Source: Adiantum capillus-veneris (Eukaryota; Streptophyta; Polypodiopsida; Polypodiales; Pteridaceae). Taken from it: a stretch of DNA of 64,000 nucleotides. The position numbers and the translations under genes were made by a program. This document shows positions 34,973 through 47,299 of the stretch, piece after piece (the first letter of the stretch is position 1; each line of letters starts with the position of its first letter). The notes under the pieces are model-generated. The model worked only from the letters and a program-made list of their open reading frames with translations. It was not told where the DNA came from and ran no database searches. The stretch covers positions 93,671,221 through 93,735,220 of the forward strand of contig CM043956.1 of assembly GCA_014529385.2 (NCBI GenBank). The letters are read 5' to 3'.

Positions 34973-37900
34973 TGTTAGCAGGAGTTTTTTGGAGCAAGAG
35001 ATTGTGCATATGTACATACACATGCATGGTGAATAGAATAAAGAATTGCCCATTTTCCAAAGCCAGGTGGTTACGTGGGGCCCACATATGTACACGTAGG
35101 ACAACACGTACATCGTGCATCCATTTTCGTCGTTACCAGTACCAGTGTATTTTTTCTACAATAATGACGAGTTGGTAGCGCGTAAAACTTCTCGAGGAAG
35201 CTATCCGCGGGCCGACGACATGAGGTAAGCAGGTGCGTCAGATGGCATCTAGTGGCGTCAGGAGGTCGAATGGGGTCAATATTTGCACGTGGATAAGTAC
35301 AGACACGACGTGGGTGTTTTCTTGTGATAATTATGCAGAAAGTTCATCATGAGGACCATCTTTTGGGGTCACTTCACGTGATGGCGGGATGCATTATTGA
35401 AAAGAAATGAGTGCCAGGTGTGCGGATGATGCAAAAAGGTGAAAACTATGCACTGCGAGGTCAATTTTTGGCATGTTCGGGGTCCGTTTGAGGTCATCTA
35501 AAATGCCAATGGTGCCCAAGTAATAAAGCTAAGTGTGGGAACTGAAAAAACTGAGAGAAGACCAGAAAAAATGTAAAGAAGAGAGGAGGAACAGCCGCAG
35601 GTGTGTTTTTGCTCATTTTGGAGCCTGTTTTGGCCGTAAACTGCTGTCATCCGAGGTCGGATTTGAGCACTTTGACATTGTAGACTGTGGTTTTGGGCCA
35701 TTCCGGATGCGATGGTGCTGTCCATTTTGCCAAAATTATTCACTCTTTTTTTGTTGTTTTGGTTGTGTAAGTTTCTCCTATGAGCGAAGCTTCTGCTCCA
35801 ATTTGTGATTGTTTCTGGTATCTTTTACCCATATTGTGTGAGCTGTTTGCCCCATTGGTGTTGGCCCAAGCTCATTTATATCTAAACATCAGAAGTTCTC
35901 CTCTTTTGATCTGAGTCTTTTGGGTGTGTGTGTGTGTGTGTGTGTCTCTGTGTGGAGTGGGCAAGTGGATAGTCTCTCTCCTCTCACTCCATAGGTGTGT
36001 TCCCTGTCTCGGCCAGGTGTGTTGAGTAAGCCGAGTGGTGCCCCATAGTGTGTGTGTGTATTTTCCCAAGAGTGTGTGTCGGGTCGTTATAGAGGCATTC
36101 TGTGTGTTTCCATCCCGCTCACAACGTATCAAAGAAAGTATGTCATTTTCTTACATTTTCTAATTTCTTTGTTGTGAATGATGCTTCTATATGAATTTTA
36201 TATTTGTTGTTTTAATATACAAAGTACTCCAATAATGCGAAATACCATGTGAGTGTGAGGTGCCAATTTATACAAGTACCAAAGGCAAAGGAGGCAGAGC
36301 TTCTACTCGCCCTAGACACAACCAATTTGTAAGTGACTTAACATTGCTTTACTCCATGAGAAGGAAGTGCTATGCCTAACTATTCACTTCACATAATTTA
36401 TTGTTGTAAATAGGATTTCTAGAGCTCATGTGACTCCAAACAGTGCTCATGAGTTGTACATGTTTGAAAAGTTTGGTGTTGCCAAGAAAGAATCTATTGT
36501 AGATAGATTGACACTCGAAATGAGGAAGTCGACAGAAGTTGAGATGAGTGTAGAGGCCCGATATTATCATGGTGTTCCTCCTTGGTATAACTCTCCTTGT
36601 GGATTGATTTCACAACTTGTTTGGAAGGTGACTACTCTCTTTTTTCTTCCTTCCATTTATAGTTTTGTGTATTTCTTGATGGCTACATAATTAATTTATG
36701 ATGTAAGGATGAATTTCAAGCATTCCTCTCTAAAGAAAAGGCAAAGATTGAAGAATTTTGTTTAGATGAGGCCAAGAGGAAGAAACATTAAATAAAGCTA
36801 CTAGAGTGGAGGAGGAGCGGCTCAAAGATAGAGGCTACACGTATCTATGCATTGCAAATCCCCATAATAAAGAGGATTTATTCAAAGTGTTGATTGGCAT
36901 AAAGTGGGAGGATACAAGCATGTGTAAAATTAGAAGAGACAAGTTGTACTGCCTTACAAGTTCTAAAATCTCTCGTAAAAGGTATTTTGGATGCATTTAT
37001 TTGTCTATACTTGATTTTGTTCAATGTTTTCTTTAAGTTTAAGTTTGTATATATTGTACGAAGAAAATATTGCTGCAACTCTGACAAAGTCCAAAGACCC
37101 CTTATGTACTCAATTTCAATATTGTAAGGCATTTCGGACTTACATGAAGAAAGAAACATATTGGGCTCATATTCACTCTGAGGCCTCTCTTTTAATCCAA
37201 ATGATACAAGTTGCAGGGCCACAATTACCAAATTCATTCAATGAATTCTTCAAGATAAGCTTGAAGAATCATGTTGTGCAGGTAAACATAAAGTGAAATA
37301 TAAGTTAGAATTTATGAATATATTTACATGTAGAGTAATTGTGAGGTAATTACATGCAGGCTTTTGCATATCTTATGGATGGGGTGAAGTCTTGGATGTT
37401 GCAGAGAAGATGCCTGAGCTTGTGTTTTCAATGAAACGACTAGTGTATAGGTTTGACTCTAAGATTACTTCTCTATTGATGGTGATTATTGAATTGTGAT
37501 ATGCATGCACTAGAAGTACTTCATTCTATACCTTACACTCCTCATAGAAGCTTAAAAATGGATGGTTTGTATATTTTGTGTCATGAAATTACCAAAATAA
37601 ATTAGAATATATAAAAAATTTGGTGGCTCGATTTTCTTTAATATTGCTTTGCCTTAAATTCCACGTGGAAGCCTAAGATAGGGTGGCTTTAATGGTTATT
37701 TTTTGAAAAATGATCTAAAAAACAAAGGAGACTCTGCTGAAAAATTTATGCTTACTTAATTATTTTCTTCTCTCAATACTTCTCGTTTCCTTTGTTCTTT
37801 GATAATTGTTGCAAGTGGATTTTGCAATGTGTTGAAGAGGGAAGATTGGGTGAGATTTCAAAATTGACAAGAGAGTGGGTTGATGTTGATGATGAGAGCA

Positions 37901-39738
37901 ATATGTATTCTCCCTCCTTGATTGAGAAAAATATGAGACCATGAGAAGCACGATTATGTCCTTGGTGGCTAGATTATGTGACTGGTGTAATCCCAAAGCA
38001 AGAGAAGGATTTTCATGAGAGTAAGTTCTTAAAACCATGTAAAATATTAATTTATGAATGTATGTGTGTACTTTCAAGCCATGCATATGATGATAGAAAC
38101 AATGATGCTTGTAGGATTTGAGCAAGAGACCCATAGTAATAAATAATTGGACGCACTTACTACACCCTCTTCTATGGAGCATCAAGTAACTAGCGAAGGA
38201 AGTGACGAGATTGAAGCTAGTAAGAATGCCGCAAAAGCTACCCAAGGTAGAAAGTCCAATGTGAGGACTACTCAAACAACCACAGGAGCTACTTCTTCTC
38301 CTTTTGTTGGCATTTTGGACAAGAAAGGTAAAGGGCTTATGGAACCTCCTAGCACCTCAAGTTATCCAAAGTGGATAAATGCAGTTGAGGTCTCTTTAGC
38401 ACCTACTACCTCCTTTGTTGCAGAGTCCTCTCTAGGTTGAGAGAGTTGGGAGAGATGACCTATGACATGTTCTGTTGGTAAGTTGTCTCAAATAAATTTG
38501 AATCTAAAGTTACTTGCATGTAAAGATTGTTAGAAAGTTACCACTATAAATAATGGTTGCAGGATTCCAGTACCAGACTTTCGTTGATGCTCTACTTGTT
38601 GATGTGACTTAAATTGATAGATTTGCTCTAATTAGGTAAATGCAACGTCCATGAAACATTAAATTTAGTATGTTTTCCATATATGACTATAAAAAGTTTT
38701 CTAAATAGCATCAACAAGTTTTTTGCCACTCAAAAGACGCATTTTTATAGCAAAGATGGAGTGCCATGTCGAGAGGTAGCTCGATTGATATTTGAAGATT
38801 TTCCTACGGGTTTATTGGTGGACGCCCTTGGTCCTATCCCTTGGGGTAAGTAAAATTTTATTATTTTAAAGGGTAATAAGAAAGTGACTTGTCTTATTAA
38901 CATTTTTATTTTTTAGAGGGCATGACTATTCCCAAGTGGAATACTTTCTCGTCGGGTTTGTTAAGGGGTTGCATGGATCTTGCTTGCGAGTATTTGGCCG
39001 ACGAGAGCTTCTTGGTCACCATGTGCTTAGCTGAGTACATAGGGGAGTTACTTGTGGATGCATCAAGAGTGGGGCTTGTGCTTCATCGTACTTGGACGCT
39101 TGTGTGTGACTCCAAGGCATATTGACATCCCGTCAGTAGAGAGGCGGTAAGATCATTGATGTTTTAGTATATCTTGTTTTTATGTATTTGATGGTAAGCT
39201 TCTAAATTTGATAATATCATATTTACAATTTGTATATTCAAATAGGTGCTTGATCTTATAATGTGTCTTTGGCAACGTGTTGGTCAAGCTATGCTGAGCT
39301 ACGACAGAGAGAGTGGGGAGAAGATTTTGGAGAGGTTGTTTCCAGCATACCGTAGCTATGTATTAGATGATTGTGTTTTCCCCACAGAAGTTGATGGTGA
39401 AACTGTTAGAGGTGGTGCGGAGAGAAGTAGTGTATTTTTCGACAAGTCACTTATCCTGTATGATGTTGATTTGAATGGTCCTTGTATTAATTAAGTTTGA
39501 CACATTGTTTCCACCACTTGCAAGAGTAATGGTGTTCATTTCTATGTTTGTGACATGGTCAGGTGGTTGCTAGCAACATTCACAGAGTGTTGCGACTATG
39601 TCCTGGATGTTTGCAGGGTGTGGTGGTTTGGGGAAGGCGAGTTCAGAAGACCTGAGACATTGCATGTGTTTAGAGCTAGATGATGTACTCTATGAGCAGT
39701 TTCTTTCTTCCATAGTGTGTGGACCCGTGCCAAGCTAA
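34156..39738 (+). pseudogene. decayed multi-exon gene: basic N-terminus, ParB-like motif, DNA methyltransferase-like C-terminus
   Basis: Exon 1 (34156-34393) opens MVPKRKNTKRK; a GT-AG intron (34394-34485) and an acidic exon follow. From 34772 comes MDHFLVSMEGAREDIIPVTT and KKFLVWDGSHRLKTWW, after which an LTR splits the exon (34973-36123). Downstream exons run about 36225-36328 (YHVSVRCQFIQVPKAKEAE), 36415-36627 and 36708 on, then a run of weak exons to 38.5 kb. Exon 38709-38845 ends LVDALGPIPW; exon 38917-39146 has DLACEYLADESFLVTMC and HRTWTLVCD; exon 39246 on has RGGAERSSVFFDK. Near 39590-39640, across a frameshift, YVLD is followed by MFAGCGGLGKA and CMCLELDDVLYEQF. DGNHR plus a VRCQFI strand suggests a ParB/Srx fold. 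PW, then FAGxGG and an acidic strand, is the order seen in beta-type amino-methyltransferases. Stops at 39124 and others show it is dead. No close family is known to me. Confidence 0.5.
34973..36123 (+). repeat. LTR 3 of the Gypsy element 2 family, solo-like
   Basis: A full-length copy of LTR 1, ending CCCGCTCACA at 36123. No internal region follows it. It interrupts the second copy of the ParB/methyltransferase-like gene just after the DGSHR codons, and the gene's next exon piece resumes at 36124. Confidence 0.85.
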
Positions 39739-41035
39739 GAGGGAGGAGATTGTTGTGAGAAGATCCATACATTTGATTTTGTTACTACTATGATCTATGG
39801 ATTATGTACTTCTTTTACATTTTTTGGGGTGGTAACAATGTGTACTATATGATTGATGTCACTATGTTTACAATGTCTCTATGTTTGGCATGTCTCTATG
39901 TTGGTTTGAGAAAGATTTAAGATCACCTTGTGAGACTATCTGTCATACTTTCAATTTCTTTTTAAAGAGCATACTTTTTCTCTAGGTGGCTGCTAACAAA
40001 GGTTTTATTTGAAGGATTTTTTGTTAGTCTTTTCATTGTTTTGAACATCCTTAATCTCTTGTAGAGGCCTTTGTGATAAAGGTGGAGAGATACTTTTTGG
40101 AATTATTACACTAAAATGAAGGAAACTCTTGCAAACATTTTTTCCTGCACTTTAAAATTTTGGTTTGTGATTCATATTGTTTACTTTTGGCCTAGTGTGC
40201 AAGTTTTGTCTTCGACAAGGTCATTTAGGCCATGTTGCACTGCAAAAGAACAGAAAAGTAGTACAAACTTATATGAAGGGTTTTTTATTAGTCTTATGTG
40301 TGTGTGAACGTTCCTAATCTCTTGCAAAGTCCTTTGTAATGAAGGTGGAGCCGTACTTTATAAAATTTTTAAAGCTAAAATGAAGAAAACTCTACAATTT
40401 TTTTAAAAACATTTGTACTTCAAACTTTGGTTTTAAATTTATATTTGTTTACTTTTCGCCAATAGCTGTACGTAAATTTTGTCTTGGACAAGCTCATTTA
40501 GGCCATGTTGCACTGCAAAAGAACAAAAAATAAGTACTAATTGCAAAAGCACAAAACACGAAGCTCACAAAAAATAAATCCCCCTATGGACTTAGCTTGT
40601 AAAGTTATAAAAAAGTTTGTAAGATGGACATGGATAACAACTGGTATGGTCCATTGATACCTGTAAAACACATCCAAGGCTAACTGAATTGTTGTCTTGT
40701 TTGGATGGATGCATGTAAGGACTCTATCTTATCTTGGAAGGTTTTTTTGACTTTGGCAAGCTGTCCTACACTGGATGGAACACTCACTTATGATTTGGAA
40801 AGTTTTTTTACTATTTGTATACTAAAAGGGGACCTCTTTCCTACAAACATTGTACTTAAATAATTCTAATATTGAGTTGTTTTTGTACTTATCTATTCTT
40901 TGTTCCACTGCCAGCTGTCTTTTGAATGTAAAAGTTCAATTATGTCTTATTATCTAAGATTAAACAGCTACACACACATCCTGTACATAAGTTTTTCTTT
41001 CTAGAGAAACTGGGATGCTGGCTTTGGAAATTATC
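39739..41035. repeat. right flank of the palindrome element, two direct repeats of about 270 bp
   Basis: Segments starting near 40013 and 40276 are alike (GAAGG-TTTTTT-TTAGTCTT, then AATCTCTTG...CCTTTGT...GAAGGTGG), as are 40204-40264 and 40476-40536 (TTTAGGCCATGTTGCACTGC). The CCTTAATCTC...GGAGGC...TAAAGGTGG spacer motif of the left palindrome array recurs here in the same orientation (40050) and at 37654. The palindromes themselves are missing. No gene was seen. Confidence 0.6.
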
Positions 41036-41238
41036 TTCAAAATTGAGTTCTAGGTTGGACCCACAGTCTGTAATCCCTTGACTGGTTGACTGGTGTTAGG
41101 TGTTCCTTCTTAGACTCTATTTTTGGTCCCATGCTCTCGGCTACTATAATCTTTGACTTTGCCAATTTAAGGTTTGCAGGCCCAAAACTACACTTACTGT
41201 TTCTACTTTTAGTTATGCTTATATTGTTCCTTTTTCAG

Positions 41239-41574
41239 GATTGCATACCCTATAGAAAGACAGCCCGCATGAGCACTAAACACAACCCTGAGAATCATGC
41301 AAAGATTCTCCAACAGATTAAGCTATACCTTAAGGACCGTAAACCAAAGAATGCTTTGGCAGTTAGAACTGGACCCTTCCTCTCTAGGAAAGCCAAAGAC
41401 TGTATTACTTACTACAGTAAGTAAAAAGTAAACTTCTCCACACTTTTCTAAAATATTGCAGACTCTTCCTCTCTCACAAGGATTGGAATTGACCTCTGAG
41501 CCCCTCTCAGTTGCCACATCTCTTGTACTCAGATGTATTAGCAGCTTGGATACTTCTCAACTAATATATGACGG
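41239..41574 (+). pseudogene. host retroelement ORF, first segment
   Basis: Follows a good acceptor (TTCCTTTTTCAG, AG 41237-41238). It encodes YRKTARMSTKHNPENHAKIL, then LKDRKPKNALAVRTGP and, after a stop near 41420, in another frame ILQTLPLSQGLELTSEPLSV and ISSLDTSQLIYDG. No domain was recognised. It ends where Gypsy element 3 begins. I assign it to the Penelope-like element because it lies upstream of, on the same strand as and next to the later ORF segments. This link is inferred. Confidence 0.45.
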
Positions 41575-43883
41575 TGGTGTAGCCAAAGTTGTTCAAAGCT
41601 AGCAGGTGGTCTATGCCATGCAAAGGGTGCAGTTGAGTGCAGTGCAAAAGGCTAGGGCAGGTGCTAAGGCCCTTGGCAGCCAAAGGGTAGCGAGAATGTA
41701 TGCTTAAAGCGACTTTTTAGGCCAAAAGTGTTGTAGGATGGTCCAGATGGTGATGGCAATTCAAGGTGTACAAAATGCCAAATCAGTGTCCTAGAATGTA
41801 GTGTTCAACGTGCTCTAGAAGTCGGTCCAGACGGCTCGTCAAACGAAGCCCCGGTGGGCAAGATACAGAAGTTTAAAGTTGGAGTGAGTAGCAGATCCCC
41901 GACGGACAAGGAAACTGGGGACAGGTGGCCCGGGCTGATGTCAATGCATACATTTGTAGAGCTCAAGTTACGGAGCATGCCTGTCTTTTCAAAATGCGAA
42001 TCGGAGTTCTGGATAACAAGTTATGGCCATCAAAAGATTTTCAGGGGGCCGGGTTTGAGCCTACTTGGCCACATTGGAGGACGTGCCATCTGGCATCTTT
42101 TGGTCCTCGCCAAGGTTCTTGGTGGTAGTGTGCATCATGTGAAGCAAGCACAAATCAACGGTGCATCGATAGGATACTCAGTCAGCTAGATGCGGTAGGA
42201 CGAAGTCGGGAGGTAATGCCAAGAGGAAAGTGACAGATGTTTTTTTTGGTTTTTTTTGCGGCCTCGATGACGGCGTTGAAGATCTCCAAAGGTGGAAAGA
42301 GGTAGGTGATTTTGCAGAGGGGAATAAGGAGTATTATTGGGTTTTTACTGCTTGGAGATCGGGTCCGTAAGCAAAATGGAAACTTGACCCAAAGAGGGCC
42401 AGGAAAATTGACCTAAAATGGAATTTCCTATACAACTCTCTTATGGAAAAGGAGGGGAAAAAGGGGTCTAGTGGGTAGTCAACGGGTAGATGCCACGTGG
42501 CATCCCATGACCCCACATGCGGGTGTGCGGCGGTTGAATTCGGGGTACAAGGGTTGGAGCGCGAGCCTCATTGGGTGTGTGTGAAGCGGAGAGCTTGAAG
42601 CTCATTGGCTATGGCACCGGGCGCCGCTGGCAGTGCATGGGCGGTCCGTGACACATCGCGGCTATTTTGAGTGGAGTGAGTGGTGGCGGCTATGCGTCGG
42701 CGGCGCTCGTTGGGACTAGTGGCAAAAACCGGTGGTTGGTAATGCTGATGATGTGGCACTCTGGGAGCAATTGATCCCGCGGCCCTTGGGGCCCCAAGCT
42801 TTTGAAGTGAAGAGAGAGGGCAATAGTGACCTCACTATTGCCCCCTCCTTGCATGGAAGAGGGTGATCCCGCGGATAGTGAGGAGAAGGCTCGAGCCAAA
42901 AAGTAGGTGCGAAGGGAGGGTCCCACAACGTGGGTGGTAGGAAGGGCCGTCCCGGCAAAGTTGGCCAAGCAAAAACAAAGGCCACATAAAGGTCAAAGCC
43001 AAAAGGAGAAGGCCGTCCAAGCAAAGAGCAAAAACAAAATGCAAAGGTTGAAGTTGGACCAAATAGTAGAAAATGGAGAGAAGAAAAGAAGAGAGAGGTG
43101 ATAGAAGAGTCGGATAGAGAGAGAAAGTCAAAGTCAAGCTAATTGAGCAGTATAAGGTTAAGTCTAAAGAGGGTAAAAATTGAAAGATAAAAAATAAAAA
43201 ATAAAAAGGCTAAGGGTGCCCTCCCCCCCAAGTGCAAAGAGTAAAGAAGAGAGAGATAGAGCAAGGCGGTGGCCCCTTTCCTAAAACTGCCAATTCAAGG
43301 TGCCAAGTGGACAATTAAATTGTAAATTCCCAAATTAAAGGACCCCCCTATAAAAGTCAAAATTGGATCAAATTAAGGGCTTTTTTCTTGGCCTTTTGGA
43401 GTGCCGCTTGAAGCCTGCAAAGTGGAGTTTTCTAGCAAGCTAGCCCCTTTGTAACTTTTGCTTGAAAATGGCCATGGTGATGTCAGTGCAAGCCCGTGTA
43501 TATGTTTTTTGAAGTGCAATCAAGCCACAGTTGCCTCACGAGCTGTTGTTTCCCCTTCCCTCCTTCTCTTTGTCCTGATTTCATGGTTCTCCTCGGTGCC
43601 GGCTGTGTGTGCCCTCCCGGACCGATGGTGTTTTGTGTGAGAGAGTGAGATTGAGTGTCTGTGTGCGTGTGTAAGGGTGGAGACAGGTAGTGGTAGTAGG
43701 TGTGCCTTGTGTGGTGGTTTGTGGAGTGTGTGAGCAGTAGAAATTGAGCAGACGGTGATCTACTAGTGTAAAGTGTTTCTTTGAAGGTGTTTTCCGAGAG
43801 GATAGGGGTGCTGTGGATACCCTGAGCTATAGAGAGGCCTTTTTGTGTTGGTGCCGGGTGTGTTCCCCCATTCCCCCTCTCCA
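41575..43883 (+). repeat. 5' LTR of Gypsy element 3
   Basis: About 2.3 kb, matching 49316-51551 over nearly all its length. It carries an extra segment at about 41605-41730 absent from the 3' LTR. Near its end is a GT-rich stretch (about 43640-43740). Open frames inside it are non-coding. Confidence 0.88.
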
Positions 43884-43888
43884 TCTTC

Positions 43889-43906
43889 TTGTGCCCCCAC
43901 TGAGGA
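43889..43906 (+). promoter_or_regulatory. candidate primer-binding site, Gypsy element 3
   Basis: TTGTGCCCCCACTGAGGA, identical to the other two elements except that the second base is T. Confidence 0.6.
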
Positions 43907-43961
43907 GCACACAGATTGATCCCAGTTAATTGAAAAGAAGTGGTTTTTCACATTGGAAGTC

Positions 43962-44615
43962 ATGGCAGCTAGACGCTATGGACCCATTTTCATAGGAGAA
44001 GAGATCTTTGACGAGTGGATGTGAGATTTTTACTTGTATATGCTATCGTTGTGTATGCCGAACGAGGATAGCAAAATGCAGACTTTTCCTTTGGTGATGC
44101 GTGGTAGAGCTAAAGCATGGTATGACGCATTGGAACGTGAGCCGAAGCAAGCATGGACGGATCTACGTGCGAGGTTTCTTCACGACTTTCGCAAGGAGAA
44201 TTTCCCAGTCGAGATGGATGCAAAGTGGAAGGCGCTTAAGCAAGATGTAAGTGAAGAATTTAATCTGTTTTTGGGTCATTTTGAAGAGTGTTGGGCAGAG
44301 CTAGCGGTAGCCATGCAATTGGCTGATGGAGACTATTTCAAGCTAGAAAAATTCATGGCGTGTCTGCATCCCAAGGTAAGAGAGAGCCCTGAGAATTATA
44401 ATGGTGCGGTAAAAATAAAGAAGAAGATAGAGCAGGGTGTTTCAGGCTATGAGACAATGGCCCATGTTCAACCGCAGAGTCCGAGGGAGACTGCACACGA
44501 AGATAATCATGGAAATCGAGGTGTAGCTATTGTGCTGCAAAATTGGGTGCGCACGATGCAAGATTTTTCCAAGCAAATGCAAGAGTTGCGGCTTAGTGTC
44601 ATGGATAGAGGATAG
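43962..44615 (+). pseudogene. gag: gag, Gypsy element 3
   Basis: Start MAARRYGPIFIGEEIFDEWM at 43962, then a TGA. The gag domain continues: LVMRGRAKAWYDALE, AWTDLRARFLHDFRKENFP, FNLFLGHFEECWAELA and KFMACLHPKVRE. It would form the particle shell. The zinc knuckle follows around 44655-44700 (CYNCGEEG, then HYAPDC only after a one-base frameshift). The nonsense codon and frameshift disable it. Confidence 0.82.
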
Positions 44616-45169
44616 CCAAGAGGAGCAAGGGGTAAGGCAAGGCCACTGCCTGGTAGGTGTTATAATTGTGGAGAAGAGGGCACTATGCACCGGATTGTTC
44701 TCAACCACAGAGAGAGAGGAGTTATCTACCCACTGTTTGGTAGAGGTCGAGTTTAAGGACAATACAATGGTCCAAGAGAGCAAGCGGTGGAGAATCCTGT
44801 GGAGCCAGCTCCGAAAAACGGAGGTGAGATCCCAAGAGTAAACATCATAGGGGTGGATAAGCAGGATGTCGAAGTTTTGGCGAATAAGAGAGCAAGAGCT
44901 GAGAGAGAGACGGAGATAGAGTGGGAAACTAGAGTTTGCAAAGGCAAAGAGAAGGTGTACGAAGGTAGAGAGCAGCCTGAGCCTAGAAAAAGAAGGAGGC
45001 GTTGTAAGATCAAGCAAGCCGATTTCCAGCTACGATGTGGCTATCCCGAGTACAATTTGGTAAGTGATGTTCAAAGTTAAAAGGAAAATATTACTTTTGG
45101 TCAGCTGTTAGCTTTAAATCCAAAGTTAAGAAGGCAGTGGTCTACAAGTGTTAGCACCCGCGGCTACCA

Positions 45170-45640
45170 AGAGCTAAGGGAAATGTGCAAGCAGTGCAAA
45201 ACATGGCTTTGAGGGTTGGTAGTCCCACTGATGTTCTTCCGTTGGTGGATGTGATTATAGAGAAGAGGATGCAGGTACAAGCCTACATAGACGGTTGAGT
45301 GCAGGTTTGTGTCATGATGGAAGCAATCATGAAATAAACGGGAGTCAAGGCAGTAGTCAAGCCAAATGTGCACATGAGGATGGCCAACCATACCAAAGCC
45401 AAGCGTCTAGGTGTGGCACAGGATGTGAAGGTCAAAGTGATGGGCATAGAGTGCCTGATAAAATTTTTTGTGATGAAGGCAGGGGATAATGCTTATCCAA
45501 TCATTCTAGGTAGGCTATGGCTTTTGGCGATAGGAGAAAAGTAGGATTGGGAGAGCAAAGTATTCACTTTGCCTGATAAAGAGAAAGGCAGACAGGTTGT
45601 GCTTGATTTGAAGACCAAAGAGAGAATTTCTCGCCCTATG
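45170..45640 (+). pseudogene. aspartic protease region, Gypsy element 3
   Basis: The active-site region reads AYIDG, stop, VQVCVM around 45284-45320, where relatives have DGGAQxCVM; the stop falls on the second glycine. LVDVIIEKRMQVQ precedes it and HMRMANHTKAKRLGV-type sequence follows in another frame. The protease is inactive. Confidence 0.7.
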
Positions 45641-45742
45641 GCATTTTAAGATGAGGACGACACGACAAGCTATGAGTACGAGACAGAGACGGGCTATGAT
45701 GAAGGTTATACTAGCACAGAGGAAGAGGAGAGCGAGGACGAC

Positions 45743-47060
45743 ATGCTGAAGATAGATGCAAACTTATTTGGGGTCACTATAGATGACTCCCCATCTAAAG
45801 AAGAAGGTATGCAGCCCCAAGCTCATGGTTTAAACATAGAGAAGGTTTCAAATATGTTGAGTGAAGATATAACCAAGGGGGGAAAAGAAGGTTATGTTCA
45901 ACTGTGTGAGTCCTATCCAAATCTATTTGCGATGGAATACAAGCATTTGCGAGGTGCAAAAGGGGTGGAACACAAGATTGTTCTTAAGGAGGGGCATAAG
46001 CCTAAAACACAAAAGCTCAGAAGACTAAGGGAAATCCAAAAGGAAGCCCTTTGGCAGGAGATCAATAAGCTACTGGATGCAGGCATCATATATCCTATGA
46101 AAGAGTCAGAGTGGGTCTCGCCAGTGGTCATAACCCCTAAGAAGAATGGGAAATGGAGAGTGTGTGTCGACTACAAGCCATTGAATGCCGCGACCAAGAG
46201 GAATCACTATCCCTTGCCATTCCAAGATGACATCCTAAACCAGGTGGTTGGGCATGAGAGATAATTATGGATGGCTTTTCAGGGTACTTTCAGATAGCGA
46301 TTGCACTTGAAGACTAGCTGAAGGCCACATTCATATCTCCATGGGGTTGTTTCGCTTACCGCCCCGCAGGATGCCGTTCGGATTGGTGAATGCCTATGCC
46401 ACCTTCCAAGGTTGGATGAACATGGTATTTGGTCCATACTTCGGCCGTTTTATTAGGTTCTTTATGGATGATATGGACTGCTATAGTTTAAGAATAGAGC
46501 ACTTATTGAAGCTCCAGTTATGCTTTCAAAGGCTCGTTGAAGAAGGAGGTCAATTGAATCCCAAGAAGTGCAAGCTAGCACAGTCTCGAGCGCAGTTGTT
46601 GGGTCATGTGGTGTCACAAAACGGCATAGAGGCTGATCCTGAGAAGGTGAAGGTGTTGGTGTTGATGGAACCGCCATCAGATGCTCAAGGTTTGTCTTCA
46701 TTTGTTCATAAGCTGAAGTATTTATCACGTTTCTTTTGGATGTTGTCACAATATGTGCATCCTCTTCAAAAGAGGGCTCAGCAAGTGCATGGCTATGAGT
46801 GGGATGGGGAAGCTCAGGAGGATTTTGATAAGGTCAAGGAGGTTTTGTGTCAGTTGCTAGTGGTGTGTCCTCCCAATCAAGAGGATGATTTCTATGTGTC
46901 TATGACAGTGCACACAATTGCTATTGGAGCGGTTCTACTGCAAAAGGTGGGGAGAAGCTACAAGCCGATATACTTTGAGAGCAGGATAATTAGCCCAGGA
47001 GAGGCTACCTACACCGAAGCAGAGCAATGGGTGATGACTTTGGTCTTCGCTTGCAGGAAG
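45743..47060 (+). pseudogene. reverse transcriptase with adjoining RNase H, Gypsy element 3
   Basis: RT blocks: KLRRLREIQKEALWQEINKL, GIIYPMKESEWVSPVVIT, KWRVCVDYKPLNAATKR and PLPFQDDILNQVVGHER, with a stop at 46262. After 46341: RRMPFGLVNAYATFQGWMN and FIRFFMDDM, where FMDD replaces the catalytic YxDD. The thumb (GHVVSQNGIEADPEKV, LKYLSRFFWML) and RNase H (YKPIYFESRIISPGEATYT) follow. It copies element RNA into DNA. The stop between fingers and palm and the changed catalytic motif show loss of function. Confidence 0.87.
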
Positions 47061-47299
47061 TTCAAAGTCCATTTAATTGTGCGTAAGTTTTTTGTGTTGA
47101 TGGCTAATAATCTATTGCTAGAGGTAGTGCTACATTTGAAGCCAGGAAGGAGGATTATGAAGTGGATGTTGGAGCTACAAGAGTTTGAGTTCAAGTTCAA
47201 GGTAGGTCACACGAGTCGGTCTCACCTGGCAGACATTCTTGTCAGCAAGGCCATCGATTTTCCGGCCTATCCAAGGGTGGTGCGAGATGAAGCTAAGGA

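Noticed and set aside
22316-40600. Helitron
   Set aside because: No Rep/helicase coding sequence and no TC...CTRR ends with a terminal hairpin were seen.
41417-41461. A 45-nt intron in the first host ORF segment
   Set aside because: It has GT and AG ends but is too short for plant splicing; frame decay explains the break as well.
42690-43137. Minus-strand open frames in the LTRs of Gypsy element 3 (also 50272-50758)
   Set aside because: They lie inside both LTR copies, on the antisense strand, with no recognisable domain.
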